NCBI RefSeq assembly: GCF_026540895.1
Contig: NZ_JALNUR010000003.1
Coordinates: forward strand, 1-64,000
DNA from: Sphingomonas sp. GM_Shp_1
GTDB lineage: Bacteria > Pseudomonadota > Alphaproteobacteria > Sphingomonadales > Sphingomonadaceae
Direction: 5' to 3'
DNA: 64,000 nt
Shown piece by piece: positions 10,793 to 21,528 of this stretch (position 1 is its first letter; each line of letters begins with the position of its first letter). Made by a program: the position numbers and the translations under genes. The notes beneath the pieces are model-generated. The model worked only from the letters and a program-made list of their open reading frames with translations. It did no database searches and was not told the DNA's origin.

Positions 10793-10817
10793 ATGTACGA
10801 AATAGATAGTTTATAAG
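10793..10817 (+). promoter_or_regulatory. putative TetR half-site and -10 region of the receptor gene
   Basis: The 13-bp gap between the MFS stop and this point is followed by ATGTACGAA (10793-10801), identical to the half-site in the operator at 8537-8545, and by TATAAG (10812-10817), a possible -10 box. No good -35 box is present. A strong ribosome binding site, AGGAGAGGG, follows at about 10823-10831. Confidence 0.35.
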
Positions 10818-10839
10818 AACTACAGGAGAGGGAAACATC

Positions 10840-13800
10840 ATGTCGAAGGTTTCTGGGGGCATATCCACTCTGGCATTGGGTTGGGCACTGGTCGCGGCAC
10901 CCGCCGTCCACGCGCAAACCGCACCCGCCGCCAACGCACCCGTAACGGCGCCGGCCACGGACAGCAGCTCCATGCGGCCCGCCGCCGATCAGACGTCGCC
11001 GGGCGACCTGCCCGGCCAGGGCGCTGCCACGCCCGCCGCAGTTCAGGGCGCAGGGGACGATGTCGGGACGAAGGAGATCGTCGTCACCGGCTCGCGCATC
11101 GTGCGTTCGGATTACACGTCGGCCAGCCCGATCGTGACGAGCAGCGTGGAGGCCCTGAAGGCGACGGGCGCGGTCAATGTCGAGCAATCGCTCAACCAGC
11201 TCCCGCAATTCGTCCCTGGATCGGGATCGCAGGGCGGCGGCGCCAGCGCGGCGGCAAGCGCCGGTCGCGCGACGCTGAACCTGCGCGGCCTGGGCGACAA
11301 GCGCACGCTGGTGCTGCTCGACGGCCGTCGCCTGCCGCCCTCGACGGTCTTCAACGTCACCGACGTCAACGTCATCCCGCAGTCCATCGTCGAAAGCGTC
11401 GAGACGATCACCGGCGGCGCCTCGGCGGTCTATGGCTCGGACGCGATTGCGGGCGTGGTCAACTTCCGGACCCGGCGTCACCTCAACGGCGTCGAGATCG
11501 ACGGCCAGATCGGCGACACCTTTCGCGGCGATCGCCTGGCGGCCGATCTGTCGGCGATCGGCGGGTGGACGTCCAGGAACGACCGCTTCAACATCATCGC
11601 GTCGGTCGGCTATACCAAGCGCGACGAGTTGAAGGGGTCGGAACGCTCCTTCTTCGACCTGGGCATCCTGTCGTCGTTCATCGGTCAGGGCACCTATGTC
11701 CCCTCCGCGACCAACCTGCCGTCGCAGGCGGCGGTCAACGCGGCCTTCCCCAATCTGGCGGCGGGGACCGTGGCCCGGACCAACTCGCTCGGCTTCAACG
11801 CGAACGGGTCGCTGTTCAGCCAGGTCGGCGCCTATAACTATACCGGCCCGACGACCGGCGACTATGTGACGTTCGGCAATGTCGTCCGCCAGCCGGTGGC
11901 GCGGCAGCAGTCGATCGACCGGCCGCTGGAGCGCTACAATTTCTTCGCCAAGGCCGATTACGAGATTTCCGACGCGCTGACGCTCTATGCCCAGGCGCTC
12001 TACACCCGCACGGATGCGCGGACCAATGTCGGCAACTCGCTGACCCAGTTCATCCCGGTCAACGTTTCCGCCAGCAATCCCTTCATCCCCGCCAGCCTGC
12101 GCGCTGTGCTGGCGTCGCGTCCGAGCCCCAATGCCAGCTTCGCGATCAACCGCCGTTTCGTCGAGCTGCCGCCGCGCGTGTTCGAGACGCGGTTCGAGAC
12201 CAGCCAGTTCATCGTCGGCGCGCGCGGGAAACTGGGCTTTGGCGACTGGACCTATGACATTTACGGCGCGCGCGACCGCAACGTGATCAACGACGACATC
12301 GCGCCCGGCGTACTGGGGTCGCGCGTCAACCAGCTTCTCCAGGCGGCGGATGGCGGCAATTCGGTCTGCGCGGGCGGCTACAATCCGTTCGGCATCGGCA
12401 ACGCCACCAGCCTCAGCGCGGCCTGCGCCGCCTATATCACCCAGCGCATCCGCCGGTACGAGGATATCCGCCAGAATACGGTCGAAGGCGCAGTGCAGGG
12501 CACGCTCTTCAGCCTGCCCGCCGGCGATGTGAAGGCCTCGTTCGTCGGCACCTACCGCGAGAACAAGTATAGCTTCGTCCCCGATGCCGCGCTGATCGCG
12601 GGCGACGTCTTCGCCACCAACGCCACCAACCCGACGCGGGGTTCGACGAACGTGAAGGAGATCGCGACCGAAGTGTTCGTGCCGATCCTGAAGGACGTGC
12701 CGGGTTTCCATTCGCTCAACGTCAGCCTGGGCGGTCGCTATTCGAATTACAATGTGACCGGCGATGTGTGGACCTACAAGGCCGAAGGCGAATGGTCGCC
12801 GGTCCGGATGCTGCTCATCCGTGGCGGCTATCAGCGGGCCGTGCGCGCGCCCAATATCGGCGAGTTGTTCAGCTCGCCGACCGGCGCGCAGGTGCAGATC
12901 GGCAACCCGCCCACTTCGGGCGACCCCTGCGACGTGCGCAGCGTGTCGCGGAGCGGCTCGAACGGATCGCAGGTCCGAGCGCTGTGCATCGCAACCGGCG
13001 TGCCGACCAGCCTGGTCGACAGCTACAACTTCACCACGGTGGCGATCCCTGTCACCAACACCGGCAATCTGGCGCTGACCCCCGAAAAGGCCTCGACCAA
13101 GACGCTGGGCGCGGTGCTGCGGCCCGAATTCGCGTCGCCGGTCTTCAACAGCCTGTCCTTCTCGGTCGACTATTACGACATTTCGATCCGCGACGTGATC
13201 TCGACGGTGGCGGGCAATACCGCACTCGCCAAATGCTATAACCAGGACGGCAGCAACCCGAGCTACAGCGCGACCAACACTTTCTGTCAGCTGATCTCGC
13301 GCGATAATACCGGCGGCATCGCCAATGTCTCGCTGCCCTATCTCAACCTGGGCGGGCTGAAGACCAGCGGCATCGACTTCCAGCTCGACTGGGCCGTGCC
13401 GCTGGGTTCGCTGGGCAGCCTGGGCGAGGGGCGCTTCACGCTCAACTCGGTCGTCAGCTATCTGGGCAGCTATCAGATCAAGAACTTCTCGACGGATGCG
13501 TTCCAAGAGTTCCGGGGCACGATCGACGCCACCAATGCGCTGCCGCTGCCGCGCTGGCGGTACACGACGACGGGCAATCTGACGCTTGGCGATGTCGACT
13601 TCGGGCTTCGCTGGCGCCATCTGAACGCGATGCGCGACGTCACGGCGGTGATCCGCCCGGCAAGCCCCGCGCCCGGCGTGCCCGCCTATGACCTGTTCGA
13701 CCTGACCGCCCGGGTTCGCGTGAACGACGCCTATCAGTTCCGGTTCGGCGTCACCAATCTGTTCGACAAGGCCCCGCTGGTGATCGCGGGCACCCCGGGC

Positions 13801-13869
13801 AACACGCTGCCGGGCACGTATGACGTCCTGGGCCGGTCCTTCTATGTCGGCTTCAAGGCGCGGTTCTGA
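10840..13869 (+). CDS. TonB-dependent receptor, likely for shikimate/quinate-related compounds
   Basis: 1009 residues. Signal peptide with cleavage near AVHAQ-T (about residue 26), an Ala/Pro-rich linker, then the TonB box and plug beginning EIVVTGSRI (about residue 80). The plug shows [19 protein letters not shown] and [20 protein letters not shown], and the C-terminus ends in an aromatic barrel strand (FYVGFKARF). No STN signalling domain. The size and plug style match the large sphingomonad receptors for plant-derived aromatics and saccharides. Its place directly after the carrier gene and the shared half-site suggest it brings the substrate, or a bulky conjugate of it, through the outer membrane. 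Confidence 0.9.
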   Translation: MSKVSGGISTLALGWALVAAPAVHAQTAPAANAPVTAPATDSSSMRPAADQTSPGDLPGQGAATPAAVQGAGDDVGTKEIVVTGSRIVRSDYTSASPIVTSSVEALKATGAVNVEQSLNQLPQFVPGSGSQGGGASAAASAGRATLNLRGLGDKRTLVLLDGRRLPPSTVFNVTDVNVIPQSIVESVETITGGASAVYGSDAIAGVVNFRTRRHLNGVEIDGQIGDTFRGDRLAADLSAIGGWTSRNDRFNIIASVGYTKRDELKGSERSFFDLGILSSFIGQGTYVPSATNLPSQAAVNAAFPNLAAGTVARTNSLGFNANGSLFSQVGAYNYTGPTTGDYVTFGNVVRQPVARQQSIDRPLERYNFFAKADYEISDALTLYAQALYTRTDARTNVGNSLTQFIPVNVSASNPFIPASLRAVLASRPSPNASFAINRRFVELPPRVFETRFETSQFIVGARGKLGFGDWTYDIYGARDRNVINDDIAPGVLGSRVNQLLQAADGGNSVCAGGYNPFGIGNATSLSAACAAYITQRIRRYEDIRQNTVEGAVQGTLFSLPAGDVKASFVGTYRENKYSFVPDAALIAGDVFATNATNPTRGSTNVKEIATEVFVPILKDVPGFHSLNVSLGGRYSNYNVTGDVWTYKAEGEWSPVRMLLIRGGYQRAVRAPNIGELFSSPTGAQVQIGNPPTSGDPCDVRSVSRSGSNGSQVRALCIATGVPTSLVDSYNFTTVAIPVTNTGNLALTPEKASTKTLGAVLRPEFASPVFNSLSFSVDYYDISIRDVISTVAGNTALAKCYNQDGSNPSYSATNTFCQLISRDNTGGIANVSLPYLNLGGLKTSGIDFQLDWAVPLGSLGSLGEGRFTLNSVVSYLGSYQIKNFSTDAFQEFRGTIDATNALPLPRWRYTTTGNLTLGDVDFGLRWRHLNAMRDVTAVIRPASPAPGVPAYDLFDLTARVRVNDAYQFRFGVTNLFDKAPLVIAGTPGNTLPGTYDVLGRSFYVGFKARF

Positions 13870-13877
13870 TGTGCTGT

Positions 13878-13903
13878 CGGCCCGCCTGTTCGCAGGCGGG
13901 CCG
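13878..13903 (+). terminator. stem-loop terminator after the receptor gene
   Basis: A perfect 11-bp GC-rich stem (CGGCCCGCCTG / CAGGCGGGCCG) closed by a UUCG tetraloop, 8 bp after the stop codon. No long T-run follows, but stem strength and position support transcription termination. The remaining 157 bp up to the fbp stop hold no credible gene. Confidence 0.75.
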
Positions 13904-14060
13904 ATGCGTTCGGGGAAGACGATGTGGGTAGCGACGCGATGCCGCTCGGCAAGGTGATCCTCCACGCGCGGCTCACCCAAGGCACCCAGCCGGATATGCC
14001 CCGACCGTTCTTTAATATCTCAGATACCCTGACCGGAATCGAAACGAGGTCGACTCGCTC

Positions 14061-15092
14061 CTATCCCGCACCGGACGTCGCGAGCTCCGCCACCATGGGC
14101 GCGCTACCCAGCGCAGCGATTTCCTCCGCGTCGCCGAGCATCAGTCCGACGCGCTGATGCAGTCCGGTGGGCCGGATATCAAGGATCCGCGTCTCGCCAT
14201 CGGATGCCGCGCCGCCCGCCTGTTCGATCAGATAGCTCATAGGATTGGCCTCGTACATCAGCCGAAGCCGGGCCTGGCCAGTGCGGTCGTCGCGGGGGTA
14301 GAGGAACGTGCCGCCGCGCTTCAGGATGCGGTGGACGTCGGCCACCATCGATCCGGTCCAACGCATCGAATAGTCCCGGCCGCAGGGGCCCTCGGTTCCG
14401 GTGACCCGGTCGTCGACGAAGCGAGCGACCACGTCGGACCATTGCCGCCGCCGCGCCACGTTGATCGCGAATTCGGGCGTACCGCCGGGCATCCGGATCG
14501 GTCCGTCGGTCAGGTTCCAGGCCCCCACTTCGCGGTCCAGGGTGAACTCGTACACGCCGGTGCCGATTGAGAGGATCAGCAGCGTCTGCGGCCCGTAAAT
14601 GGCATAGCCCGCCGCCACCTGCTCCGAACCGGGTTGAAGGAAATCCTCCTCACCGATCTCACGCCCGGCGGCATTCGCCGGGGCCTTCAGCACCGAGAAG
14701 ATGGTGCCGACCGACAGGCAGACATCGATGTTGCTCGACCCGTCAATAGGATCGAACAGTAACAGATACTCCCCCTTGGGATAGCGGTTGGGGATGCGGT
14801 GGATCGTCTCCATCTCCTCCGACGCCATCGCCGCCAGATGGCCGCCCCATTCATTGGCATCGAGCAGGAAATCGTTGGCGATGACATCCAGCTTCTTCTG
14901 GACTTCGCCCTGCACATTCTCGCTGCCGAGCGACCCCAGGACCTCACCCAACGCCCCCTTCGACACGGCATGGCCGACCGTCTTGCAGGCGCGCGCCACA
15001 GTCTCGATCAGCAGGCGCAATTCGCCGGGCAGTTGCGCAGGCCCCCGCTGCTGTTCGATCAGGAAGCGCGTGAGCGACATTCGTGGCATCAT
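14061..15092 (-). CDS. fbp: class I fructose-1,6-bisphosphatase
   Basis: 343 residues from the ATG at 15092, two bases after the fruR stop; a second ATG is at 15089. The signature [13 protein letters not shown] (about 111-123) and the metal-binding Glu pair SEEM (91-94) mark the class I enzyme that hydrolyses fructose-1,6-bisphosphate to fructose-6-phosphate. It is cotranscribed with the PTS repressor and divergent from the fructose PTS. Fructose enters here as fructose-1-phosphate and becomes fructose-1,6-bisphosphate through FruK, so this enzyme lets carbon flow back to hexose-6-phosphates and the Entner-Doudoroff route. Confidence 0.94.
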   Translation of the reverse strand: MMPRMSLTRFLIEQQRGPAQLPGELRLLIETVARACKTVGHAVSKGALGEVLGSLGSENVQGEVQKKLDVIANDFLLDANEWGGHLAAMASEEMETIHRIPNRYPKGEYLLLFDPIDGSSNIDVCLSVGTIFSVLKAPANAAGREIGEEDFLQPGSEQVAAGYAIYGPQTLLILSIGTGVYEFTLDREVGAWNLTDGPIRMPGGTPEFAINVARRRQWSDVVARFVDDRVTGTEGPCGRDYSMRWTGSMVADVHRILKRGGTFLYPRDDRTGQARLRLMYEANPMSYLIEQAGGAASDGETRILDIRPTGLHQRVGLMLGDAEEIAALGSAPMVAELATSGAG

Positions 15093-15094
15093 GG

Positions 15095-16123
15095 TCAGGC
15101 TCCAGTCTCGGTGGAGAAGAAAGAAGATGTAGGATTGGGGCTGCCCGGTTCGCTGGAGCCGCGGGCGACCAAGCGCCCCGCGAGCACCACCTTGCGAACC
15201 GCGGCATCGGCATGGTCGAGCCGGTCCATCAGCATCGCCATGGCGGTGCGGCCGATCTCCTCGACCGGCTGTTCGATCACCGACAGGCCGCCGCCGACCA
15301 GGTCCATCCACCCCTCATTGTCGAACCCGGCCAGCGCCATGTCGTTCGGCACCGACAGGCCGAGCCCGTGCAAGGTGCGCAGGATCGCCATCGAGGCGAC
15401 GCCGTTGCTGGCGATCAGCGCCTCGGGCCGGTCCGGCCGTGCCAGCAGATCGGTGACGATGCGCGCGACCTCGCCATCGCCATGCGGCACCGCGATCGCC
15501 TCGCCCGCCAGGCCCAGCCGTTGCACGGTCGCCTCGAAGCCCGCGCGGCGCTCCTCGCCGGTGCTGCTGGACGCGCCGAACAGCCCCGCGATGCGGCGAA
15601 AGCCGCGCGCATGCAGATGCTCGACCAGGATCGCCGCCATCGCCGCATTGTCGAGCACGACGCAGTCATGCGCGATGCCGGGCGTGGCGCGGTCGATCAG
15701 GATCATGGGATAGTCCGGCTTCGTCTTGGCGAGCGTCGCCAGTCCTTGCCGGGTGGGGGCCAGGATGACGCCGGTTACCCGTTCCTCCTGCATGAGTTGC
15801 AGGTACATGGCCTCGCGCGCGGCATCCTCATCGGTGTTGCACAGGATCACCCTCAGGCCATTCTCATAGGCCAGGTTTTCGATCGCGCGCGATACGGCGG
15901 TGAAGAAGGGGTTGCGGATATCCGCGACGATCAGCCCGATCGTGTTGGTGTGCCGCGACCGTAGCCGCCGCGCGGCGAGGTTGGGCCGATAGCCGGTCGA
16001 GCGCACCGCCGCGAGCACGCGGTCGCGCATCGCCTCGTCGACATTGCGGCCGCCGAGTACGCGCGATACGGTCGCGGTGGAGACGTTGGCGACCCGTGCC
16101 ACATCCTTGATGCCGACGGTCAT
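15095..16123 (-). CDS. fruR: LacI-family fructose regulator
   Basis: 342 residues from [10 protein letters not shown]. The N-terminal helix-turn-helix ([20 protein letters not shown], residues 5-24) is followed by a periplasmic-binding-protein-like effector domain ([23 protein letters not shown]). Divergent from fruB-fruK-fruA, with palindromes at both promoters, it should repress the PTS operon and itself, with fructose-1-phosphate or fructose-1,6-bisphosphate as the usual type of inducer. The ATG at 16123 has an AGGAGAGG-like ribosome binding site on the minus strand; an upstream in-frame extension lacks family similarity. The symbol follows context. Confidence 0.88.
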   Translation of the reverse strand: MTVGIKDVARVANVSTATVSRVLGGRNVDEAMRDRVLAAVRSTGYRPNLAARRLRSRHTNTIGLIVADIRNPFFTAVSRAIENLAYENGLRVILCNTDEDAAREAMYLQLMQEERVTGVILAPTRQGLATLAKTKPDYPMILIDRATPGIAHDCVVLDNAAMAAILVEHLHARGFRRIAGLFGASSSTGEERRAGFEATVQRLGLAGEAIAVPHGDGEVARIVTDLLARPDRPEALIASNGVASMAILRTLHGLGLSVPNDMALAGFDNEGWMDLVGGGLSVIEQPVEEIGRTAMAMLMDRLDHADAAVRKVVLAGRLVARGSSEPGSPNPTSSFFSTETGA

Positions 16124-16137
16124 GGAAAACGTTCTCT
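16124..16137. promoter_or_regulatory. FruR operator at the fruR start (autoregulation)
   Basis: GGAAAACGTTCTCT, an imperfect copy of the perfect palindrome at 16224-16237 (12 of 14 positions identical), lies directly upstream of the fruR start codon, covering its ribosome binding site region. Binding here would repress fruR and fbp. Confidence 0.6.
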
Positions 16138-16209
16138 CCTCTCCTTGGCGCTGTCTCGCGTCGCTTTCCCTGTGCTTCTGCCTGCTGGGCCGATTTCTGG
16201 CAAGAACTA

Positions 16210-16240
16210 TTGACTTCAATTTGAGAAAACGTTTTCTAAT
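16210..16240 (+). promoter_or_regulatory. fruBKA promoter with FruR operator
   Basis: TTGACT (16210-16215) is a good -35 box; TTTCTA or TTCTAA about 17-18 bp downstream is the likely -10 box. The perfect 14-bp palindrome AGAAAACGTTTTCT (16224-16237), centred on CG as is typical for LacI/FruR sites, covers the spacer and -10 region, so a bound repressor would exclude RNA polymerase. Confidence 0.7.
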
Positions 16241-16282
16241 AGCGCAAGCGACGAGCAGATTCGCGCCGGAGAGGCCAGAGAC

Positions 16283-18841
16283 ATGTCTACCCCCGTTCCA
16301 TCCCCTGCCATTCGCGCGGACCTGATCCGGCTCGCGGCGACGGCGACCGACAAGAATGATGCGATCCGCCAGGCGGGGCAGTTGCTCGTCGCGGCGGGCT
16401 GTGTCGGGTCGGGCTATGAGAACAGCATGATCGCGCGCGAGGGCGTGGCGAACACCTATCTGGGCGCCGGCGTGGCGATCCCGCACGGCCTGGGCGAGGA
16501 CAAGGGGCTGGTCCGCGCCGACGGGATCGCGGTCCTACAATTCGTCGACGGGATCGAGTGGAATCCCGGCCAGATCGCGCATCTGGTCGTCGGCATCGCC
16601 GCCAGTTCGGACAGCCATATCGCGATCCTGCGCCGCTTGACCCGCCTGATCCAGGACGAAGCGCGGCTGCACCAGCTGGCGACCACCGACGATCCCTCGC
16701 TGATCATCGCGGCGCTGCAGGACGATGCGGTGGACCAGAACCGCGCCCGCCTGCCCGCCGAGGATCTGGACGAGCGGGTGACGTGGACCGTCGATTATCC
16801 GACCGGCCTGCACGCGCGCCCCGCCGCCGCCTGGTCGGAAGCGGCCAAGGCGCTGCCCGTCGCCCTGCGGGTCCGCCACGGGGCGGAGGCCGCCGATCCG
16901 CGCAGCCTGGTCGCGCTGCTCCAGCTCGGGCTGAAGGCGGGGGACACGGTCACCCTCTCGGCCTCGGGGCCCGGCGCGCGCGTCGCGCTGGACAGTTTCC
17001 ACGGCACGATCACGCGCCTCACCGGCCGCGAACAGGCCGAGGCCGCGCGCGCCGCGCAAAAGGCCGCCGCCGCCGTGCCGGTGCAGGGTTGGAAGCCGGT
17101 CGGCACGCCCGCGATGATCGCCGGCGTCGCCGCCAGTCCCGGCCTCGCGATCGGCAAGGTCCATGTTCTCGCCTCGGCCGAGCTGGAGGTGGTCGACCAT
17201 CCCGTCGATCTCGCGACCGGCGGCGCGCTGCTGGAGGGCGCGCTGGTCCGCACCCGCGCGCAGATGCAGGGCCTGATCGACGATACCACGCGCCGCCTGG
17301 GTGCGGGCGATGCCGCGATCTTCAAGGCGCAGGCGACACTGCTCGACGATACCGACCTGATCACCCTCACCTGCCAGTTGATGGTGGAGGGTCATGGCGT
17401 CGCCTGGGCCTGGCATCAGGCGATCGAGCGCATGGCGGGGCAATTGTCGGCGCTGGGCAATCCGGTGCTCGCCGCGCGGTCGGCCGATCTTCGTGACATC
17501 GGGCGGCGCGTACTGGCCCAGATCGATCCGGGTCTGGGACTGGGTACACTGGACGATTTGCCCGATGCGCCGTGCATTCTGGTCGCGGGCGATCTCGCGC
17601 CGTCGGACACGGCGGCGCTCGACACGAACCGCGTCGCGGGCATCGCCACCGCGCTCGGCGGCCCCACCTCACACAGCGCGATCCTCGCCCGCACGCTCGG
17701 CCTGCCCTCGGTGGTCGCGGGGGGCGCGGACCTGTTGTCGCAGGCGGCGGGGACGGTCGCGATCGTCGATGGCGACACGGGGCGAGTCTGGCTCGATCCC
17801 AGCGAAGCCGACCTCGCTTCCGCACGCGAATGGATCGCCGCGATCGCCGCGCGCCGCGCCGCCGAGGAGGCCGAGCGCAGCCGCCCGGCGGTGACCCGCG
17901 ACGGCCATAGCGTCGCGATCGCCGCCAATGTGAACCGCCCCGACCAGGTCGCCGAGGCGCTGGCGCAGGGCGGCGAAGGCGTCGGCCTGATGCGCACCGA
18001 ATTCCTGTTCCTCGAACGCGGCGACAGCCCCAGCGAGGACGAGCAATATGCGGTCTATCGCGCGATGATCGACGCGCTGGACGGTCGCCCGCTGATCGTC
18101 CGCACGCTAGACATCGGCGGCGACAAGCAGGTGCCGCATCTTCATCTGCCCAAGGAGGAGAACCCGTTCTTGGGCGTGCGCGGCGCGCGGCTGCTGCTGC
18201 GCCGCCCCGACCTGCTGGAGCCGCAGCTGCGGGCGCTCTACCGGGCGGCGAAGGACGCCAATAAACAGGGGGGCGACCTGTCGATCATGTTCCCGATGAT
18301 CACCTCGGTCGCCGAGCTGCTGACCTTGCGCGAACGGTGCGAGGCGGTGCGCGTGGCGCTCGACGCGCCGGTGGTGCCGGTCGGCATCATGATCGAGGTG
18401 CCCGCCGCCGCCGTCCAGGCCCATGCGCTGGCCAAGCACGCCGATTTCTTCTCGGTCGGCACCAACGACCTGACCCAATATGCGCTGGCCATCGACCGGC
18501 AGAATCCCGAGCTGGCGAGCGAGGCGGACTCGATGCACCCTGCCGTGCTGCGGCTGATCGCGATGACGGTGGAGGGCGCGCGGCGGCACGGTCGCTGGGT
18601 CGGGGTGTGCGGCGGGCTGGCGGGCGATCCGTTCGGCGCGGCGCTGCTGACTGGCCTCGGCGTCACCGAATTGTCGATGACCCCGCGCGACCTGCCCGCC
18701 GTCAAGGCGCGGCTGCGCGCGAGCGAGCTGCCCGCGCTCCAGGCGCTCGCCGCCCGCGCGCTGGCGGTGGAGAGCGCCGCCGATGTACGCGCGCTCGATA
18801 TCGCGCCGGTAGCGCAAATGCCCGAAAGGAGCGCCGCGTGA
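16283..18841 (+). CDS. fruB: fructose PTS multiphosphoryl transfer protein (EIIA-HPr-EI)
   Basis: 852 residues uniting three PTS modules. EIIA-Fru (about 1-150) has His68 in AIPHG; HPr (about 165-250) has His177 in TGLHARPAA; enzyme I (about 275-840) has His464 in GGPTSHSAILAR and the PEP-binding signatures (GLMRTEFLFLERG, FSVGTNDLTQYALA). The protein passes phosphate from PEP to the FruA permease. The EIIA-HPr-EI order matches the xanthomonad and pseudomonad FruB proteins. The stop overlaps the fruK start. Confidence 0.95.
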   Translation: MSTPVPSPAIRADLIRLAATATDKNDAIRQAGQLLVAAGCVGSGYENSMIAREGVANTYLGAGVAIPHGLGEDKGLVRADGIAVLQFVDGIEWNPGQIAHLVVGIAASSDSHIAILRRLTRLIQDEARLHQLATTDDPSLIIAALQDDAVDQNRARLPAEDLDERVTWTVDYPTGLHARPAAAWSEAAKALPVALRVRHGAEAADPRSLVALLQLGLKAGDTVTLSASGPGARVALDSFHGTITRLTGREQAEAARAAQKAAAAVPVQGWKPVGTPAMIAGVAASPGLAIGKVHVLASAELEVVDHPVDLATGGALLEGALVRTRAQMQGLIDDTTRRLGAGDAAIFKAQATLLDDTDLITLTCQLMVEGHGVAWAWHQAIERMAGQLSALGNPVLAARSADLRDIGRRVLAQIDPGLGLGTLDDLPDAPCILVAGDLAPSDTAALDTNRVAGIATALGGPTSHSAILARTLGLPSVVAGGADLLSQAAGTVAIVDGDTGRVWLDPSEADLASAREWIAAIAARRAAEEAERSRPAVTRDGHSVAIAANVNRPDQVAEALAQGGEGVGLMRTEFLFLERGDSPSEDEQYAVYRAMIDALDGRPLIVRTLDIGGDKQVPHLHLPKEENPFLGVRGARLLLRRPDLLEPQLRALYRAAKDANKQGGDLSIMFPMITSVAELLTLRERCEAVRVALDAPVVPVGIMIEVPAAAVQAHALAKHADFFSVGTNDLTQYALAIDRQNPELASEADSMHPAVLRLIAMTVEGARRHGRWVGVCGGLAGDPFGAALLTGLGVTELSMTPRDLPAVKARLRASELPALQALAARALAVESAADVRALDIAPVAQMPERSAA

Positions 18842-19809
18842 TGCGGATCGCCACCGTCACCTTCAACCCCGCCATCGACCAGACGATCACGCTCGACCGG
18901 CTGGTGCCGGGTGACGTGCACCGCGCCCGCGCGATCCGCCAGGATGCGGGCGGCAAGGGCGTCAACGTCGCGAGCTGCCTGGCCGACTGGGGCGCGCCGG
19001 TCAGCGTCTTCGGCCTGCTCGGCCAAGGCAATGCGGCGCTGTTCGAGGCGCTGTTCGCCGAGAAGGCGATCGACGACCGCTTCGTCCGCATCGCCGGCGA
19101 CACGCGCGTCAACATGAAGATCGTCGACGATGCCGACACCACCGACATCAACATGAGCGGCCCGGTGGTCGGCGACGCCGATGTCGCGCAAGTGACCCGG
19201 GCGGTCACGGATTTCGCGGGCGAGGACGCGCTGATCGTCCTGTCGGGCAGCCTGCCGCCCGGCTGCGACCCGATCCTCTATGCCGAGATGGTCGCCGCAC
19301 TGACCGCGCGCGGCGCGCGGGTGCTGCTCGACACCAGCGGCGCGCCGCTGACCCAGGCCTTGCGCGGCGAGGTGCTGCCCGGGATCGTCAAGCCCAATCG
19401 CCGCGAACTGGCCGCCTGGGCCGATATGTCGCTCGACAGCATGGCCGATGTCGTGGCCTGCGCCACCGCGCTGCACCGGCGCGGCGTCGCGCTGGTGGTG
19501 GTGTCGATGGGCGGGGAGGGCGCGCTGTTCGTGTCGGAGGAGGGGGCGCTGGTCGCGCACCTGCCCGCCGGGCCGCTCGCCAGCACGGTGGGCGCGGGCG
19601 ACGCGATGGTCGCGGGGCTGGCCGCCGGCATCGCCGAGGGCGCGGGGCTGGAGCGGATCGCGCGCCTGTCCACCGCCTTCGCCGTCGCCAAGCTGGGCCG
19701 GCCGGGGCCGCATCTGCCCGATCTGGCGACGATCGACGCGCTGGCCGCGCAAGTGACGATCAGCGGAGCCGGAATCACCGGCCCGTCCATGGTGGGAGAG
19801 AAGGCATGA
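18841..19809 (+). CDS. fruK: 1-phosphofructokinase
   Basis: 322 residues, PfkB family. Phosphorylates fructose-1-phosphate from the PTS to fructose-1,6-bisphosphate. Features are [10 protein letters not shown] near the N-terminus, the GGKGVNVA sugar-binding signature (about 37-44) and the C-terminal anion-hole motif [12 protein letters not shown] with the catalytic Asp. The ATG at 18841 shares its A with the fruB stop; a GTG one codon upstream is possible. fruA begins 4 bp before the stop. FruB-FruK-FruA form the complete uptake and activation route for fructose. Confidence 0.95.
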   Translation: MRIATVTFNPAIDQTITLDRLVPGDVHRARAIRQDAGGKGVNVASCLADWGAPVSVFGLLGQGNAALFEALFAEKAIDDRFVRIAGDTRVNMKIVDDADTTDINMSGPVVGDADVAQVTRAVTDFAGEDALIVLSGSLPPGCDPILYAEMVAALTARGARVLLDTSGAPLTQALRGEVLPGIVKPNRRELAAWADMSLDSMADVVACATALHRRGVALVVVSMGGEGALFVSEEGALVAHLPAGPLASTVGAGDAMVAGLAAGIAEGAGLERIARLSTAFAVAKLGRPGPHLPDLATIDALAAQVTISGAGITGPSMVGEKA

Positions 19810-21479
19810 AGAGGCTGTTGGCGATCGTCGATGCCGGCGAGGCGGGCGTCACCGGCGTGCTCGCGGGCGAGGCACTGCGCCGCGCAGCGCGCGATGCGGG
19901 TCGGTCGATCGAGATCGAGCTGCGCACCGGGCAGGGCGTGGTCAACCCGGTATCGGCCGGGGCCGGCGACACGCTGCTGTTCGTGGGCGCGGAGGGCAGC
20001 GCCGATGCGGCGACCCGCGCGCGCGCCGACCGCTTGCTGACGCTGGAGGCGGTGCTCGCCGACCCGGCCGCCGCGCTGGCGGTCGGCGAGACGCCCCGCG
20101 CCGCGACGAAGAAGATCGTCGCGATCACCTCCTGTCCCACCGGCATCGCGCATACCTTCATGGCGGCCGAGGGGTTGCAGGAGGGGGCGCGGCAGCTCGG
20201 TTATGACATCCATGTCGAGACGCAAGGCTCGGTCGGTGCAGGCAATCCGCTGACGCCCGAGCAGATCGCCGAGGCCGATGTGGTGATCATCGCCGCCGAC
20301 CGCGAGGTCGACCGGGCGCGCTTCGCCGGCAAGCGGGTGCTGGCCAGCAACACCAAGCCCGCCATCACCGGCGGCGCGGCGCTGATCGAACGGGCGCTGG
20401 CGGAGGCCAAGGTGCAGGGCGGCGGGGCGGCCACCACCAGCTCGCCCGAGGCGACCGAGCGCGCCGGCCCGTACAAGCATCTGATGACCGGCGTGTCGTT
20501 CATGCTGCCCTTCGTGGTGGCGGGCGGGTTGCTGATCGCGCTCGCCTTCGCGCTGGGCGGCATCCACGCCAATGACGAGGCGGCCAAGGGCACGCTCGCC
20601 TATGCGCTGTTCACGATCGGGGCCAAGGCCGGCTTCGCGCTGATGGTGCCGGCGCTGGCCGGTTATATCGCCTATTCGGTCGCGGACCGGCCCGGCATCG
20701 CGCCGGGCATGATCGGCGGGATGCTGGCGAGCAGCCTGGGCGCGGGCTTTCTGGGCGGCATCGCGGCGGGGTTCATCGCCGGCTACGGGGTCGACGCGCT
20801 CAACCGCGTGATCCGGCTGCCGAAGAACCTGCAGGGCCTGAAGCCGGTGCTGATCCTGCCGCTGCTCGGCACGCTGCTGACCGGCCTGTTGATGATCTAT
20901 GCGGTCGGCACGCCGGTCGCCGCCGTGCTGTCCTTCCTGACCGAATGGCTGCGCGGGATGCAGGGGTCGAACGCGGTGCTGCTCGGCCTGATCCTGGGCG
21001 GGATGATGGCGTTCGACATGGGCGGGCCGGTCAACAAGGCGGCCTATGCCTTTTCGGTCGGGCTGGTCGCGAGCCAGGTCTATACGCCGATGGCGGCGAC
21101 CATGGCGGCGGGCATGACCCCGCCGCTCGCCATCGCGCTGGCGACCCGGCTGTTTGCCAACCGCTTCACCGCCGACGAGCGCGAGGCGGGCGCGGCGGCG
21201 GCGGTGCTGGGCCTGGCCTTCATCAGCGAGGGCGCGATCCCGTTCGCGGCGCGCGATCCGCTCCGGGTGATCCCGGCGCTGATGGCGGGATCGGCGACCA
21301 CGGGCGCGATCGCGATGGTCGCGGGCGTCGAGTTGCGGGTGCCGCATGGCGGCATCTTCGTCCTGCCGATCCCCGGCGCGGTCACGCATCTGGCCGCCTA
21401 TGTCGCGGCCCTTGTCGCCGGGGTGGTGGTCAGCGCGCTGCTCGTCGGCCTGCTGAAACGCCCGGTGGTGCAAGGCTGA
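19806..21479 (+). CDS. fruA: fructose-specific PTS permease EIIBC
   Basis: 557 residues. A degenerate IIB' domain (about 1-95) is followed by an active IIB domain (about 103-200), with the phosphorylated Cys110 in [16 protein letters not shown], and a membrane IIC domain (about 225-550) with [19 protein letters not shown] and [14 protein letters not shown]. Imports fructose with phosphorylation at C1. It overlaps fruK by 4 bp, and a porin gene follows after a short hairpin. Confidence 0.95.
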   Translation: MKRLLAIVDAGEAGVTGVLAGEALRRAARDAGRSIEIELRTGQGVVNPVSAGAGDTLLFVGAEGSADAATRARADRLLTLEAVLADPAAALAVGETPRAATKKIVAITSCPTGIAHTFMAAEGLQEGARQLGYDIHVETQGSVGAGNPLTPEQIAEADVVIIAADREVDRARFAGKRVLASNTKPAITGGAALIERALAEAKVQGGGAATTSSPEATERAGPYKHLMTGVSFMLPFVVAGGLLIALAFALGGIHANDEAAKGTLAYALFTIGAKAGFALMVPALAGYIAYSVADRPGIAPGMIGGMLASSLGAGFLGGIAAGFIAGYGVDALNRVIRLPKNLQGLKPVLILPLLGTLLTGLLMIYAVGTPVAAVLSFLTEWLRGMQGSNAVLLGLILGGMMAFDMGGPVNKAAYAFSVGLVASQVYTPMAATMAAGMTPPLAIALATRLFANRFTADEREAGAAAAVLGLAFISEGAIPFAARDPLRVIPALMAGSATTGAIAMVAGVELRVPHGGIFVLPIPGAVTHLAAYVAALVAGVVVSALLVGLLKRPVVQG

Positions 21480-21485
21480 CATCTA

Positions 21486-21499
21486 CGGCCTTCGGGCCG
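21486..21499 (+). terminator. small UUCG hairpin between fruA and the porin gene
   Basis: A 5-bp stem CGGCC/GGCCG with a UUCG loop in the 49-bp gap after fruA. Too weak for full termination; it may be a partial terminator or an mRNA-stability element between fruA and the porin. Confidence 0.35.
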
Positions 21500-21528
21500 G
21501 ACGAGAGTTTTCCAAGAGGGGAAATGTC

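Noticed and set aside
10738-13980. 1080-residue open frame on the minus strand
   Set aside because: It is the antisense of the TonB receptor at 10840-13869. Its composition is Arg/Asp/Gly/Ala-biased with no domain, as expected for GC-rich shadow frames.
16124-16486. Upstream extension of fruR
   Set aside because: The LacI helix-turn-helix begins within five residues of the 16123 start, and the extension would cross the operators and the divergent fru promoter.
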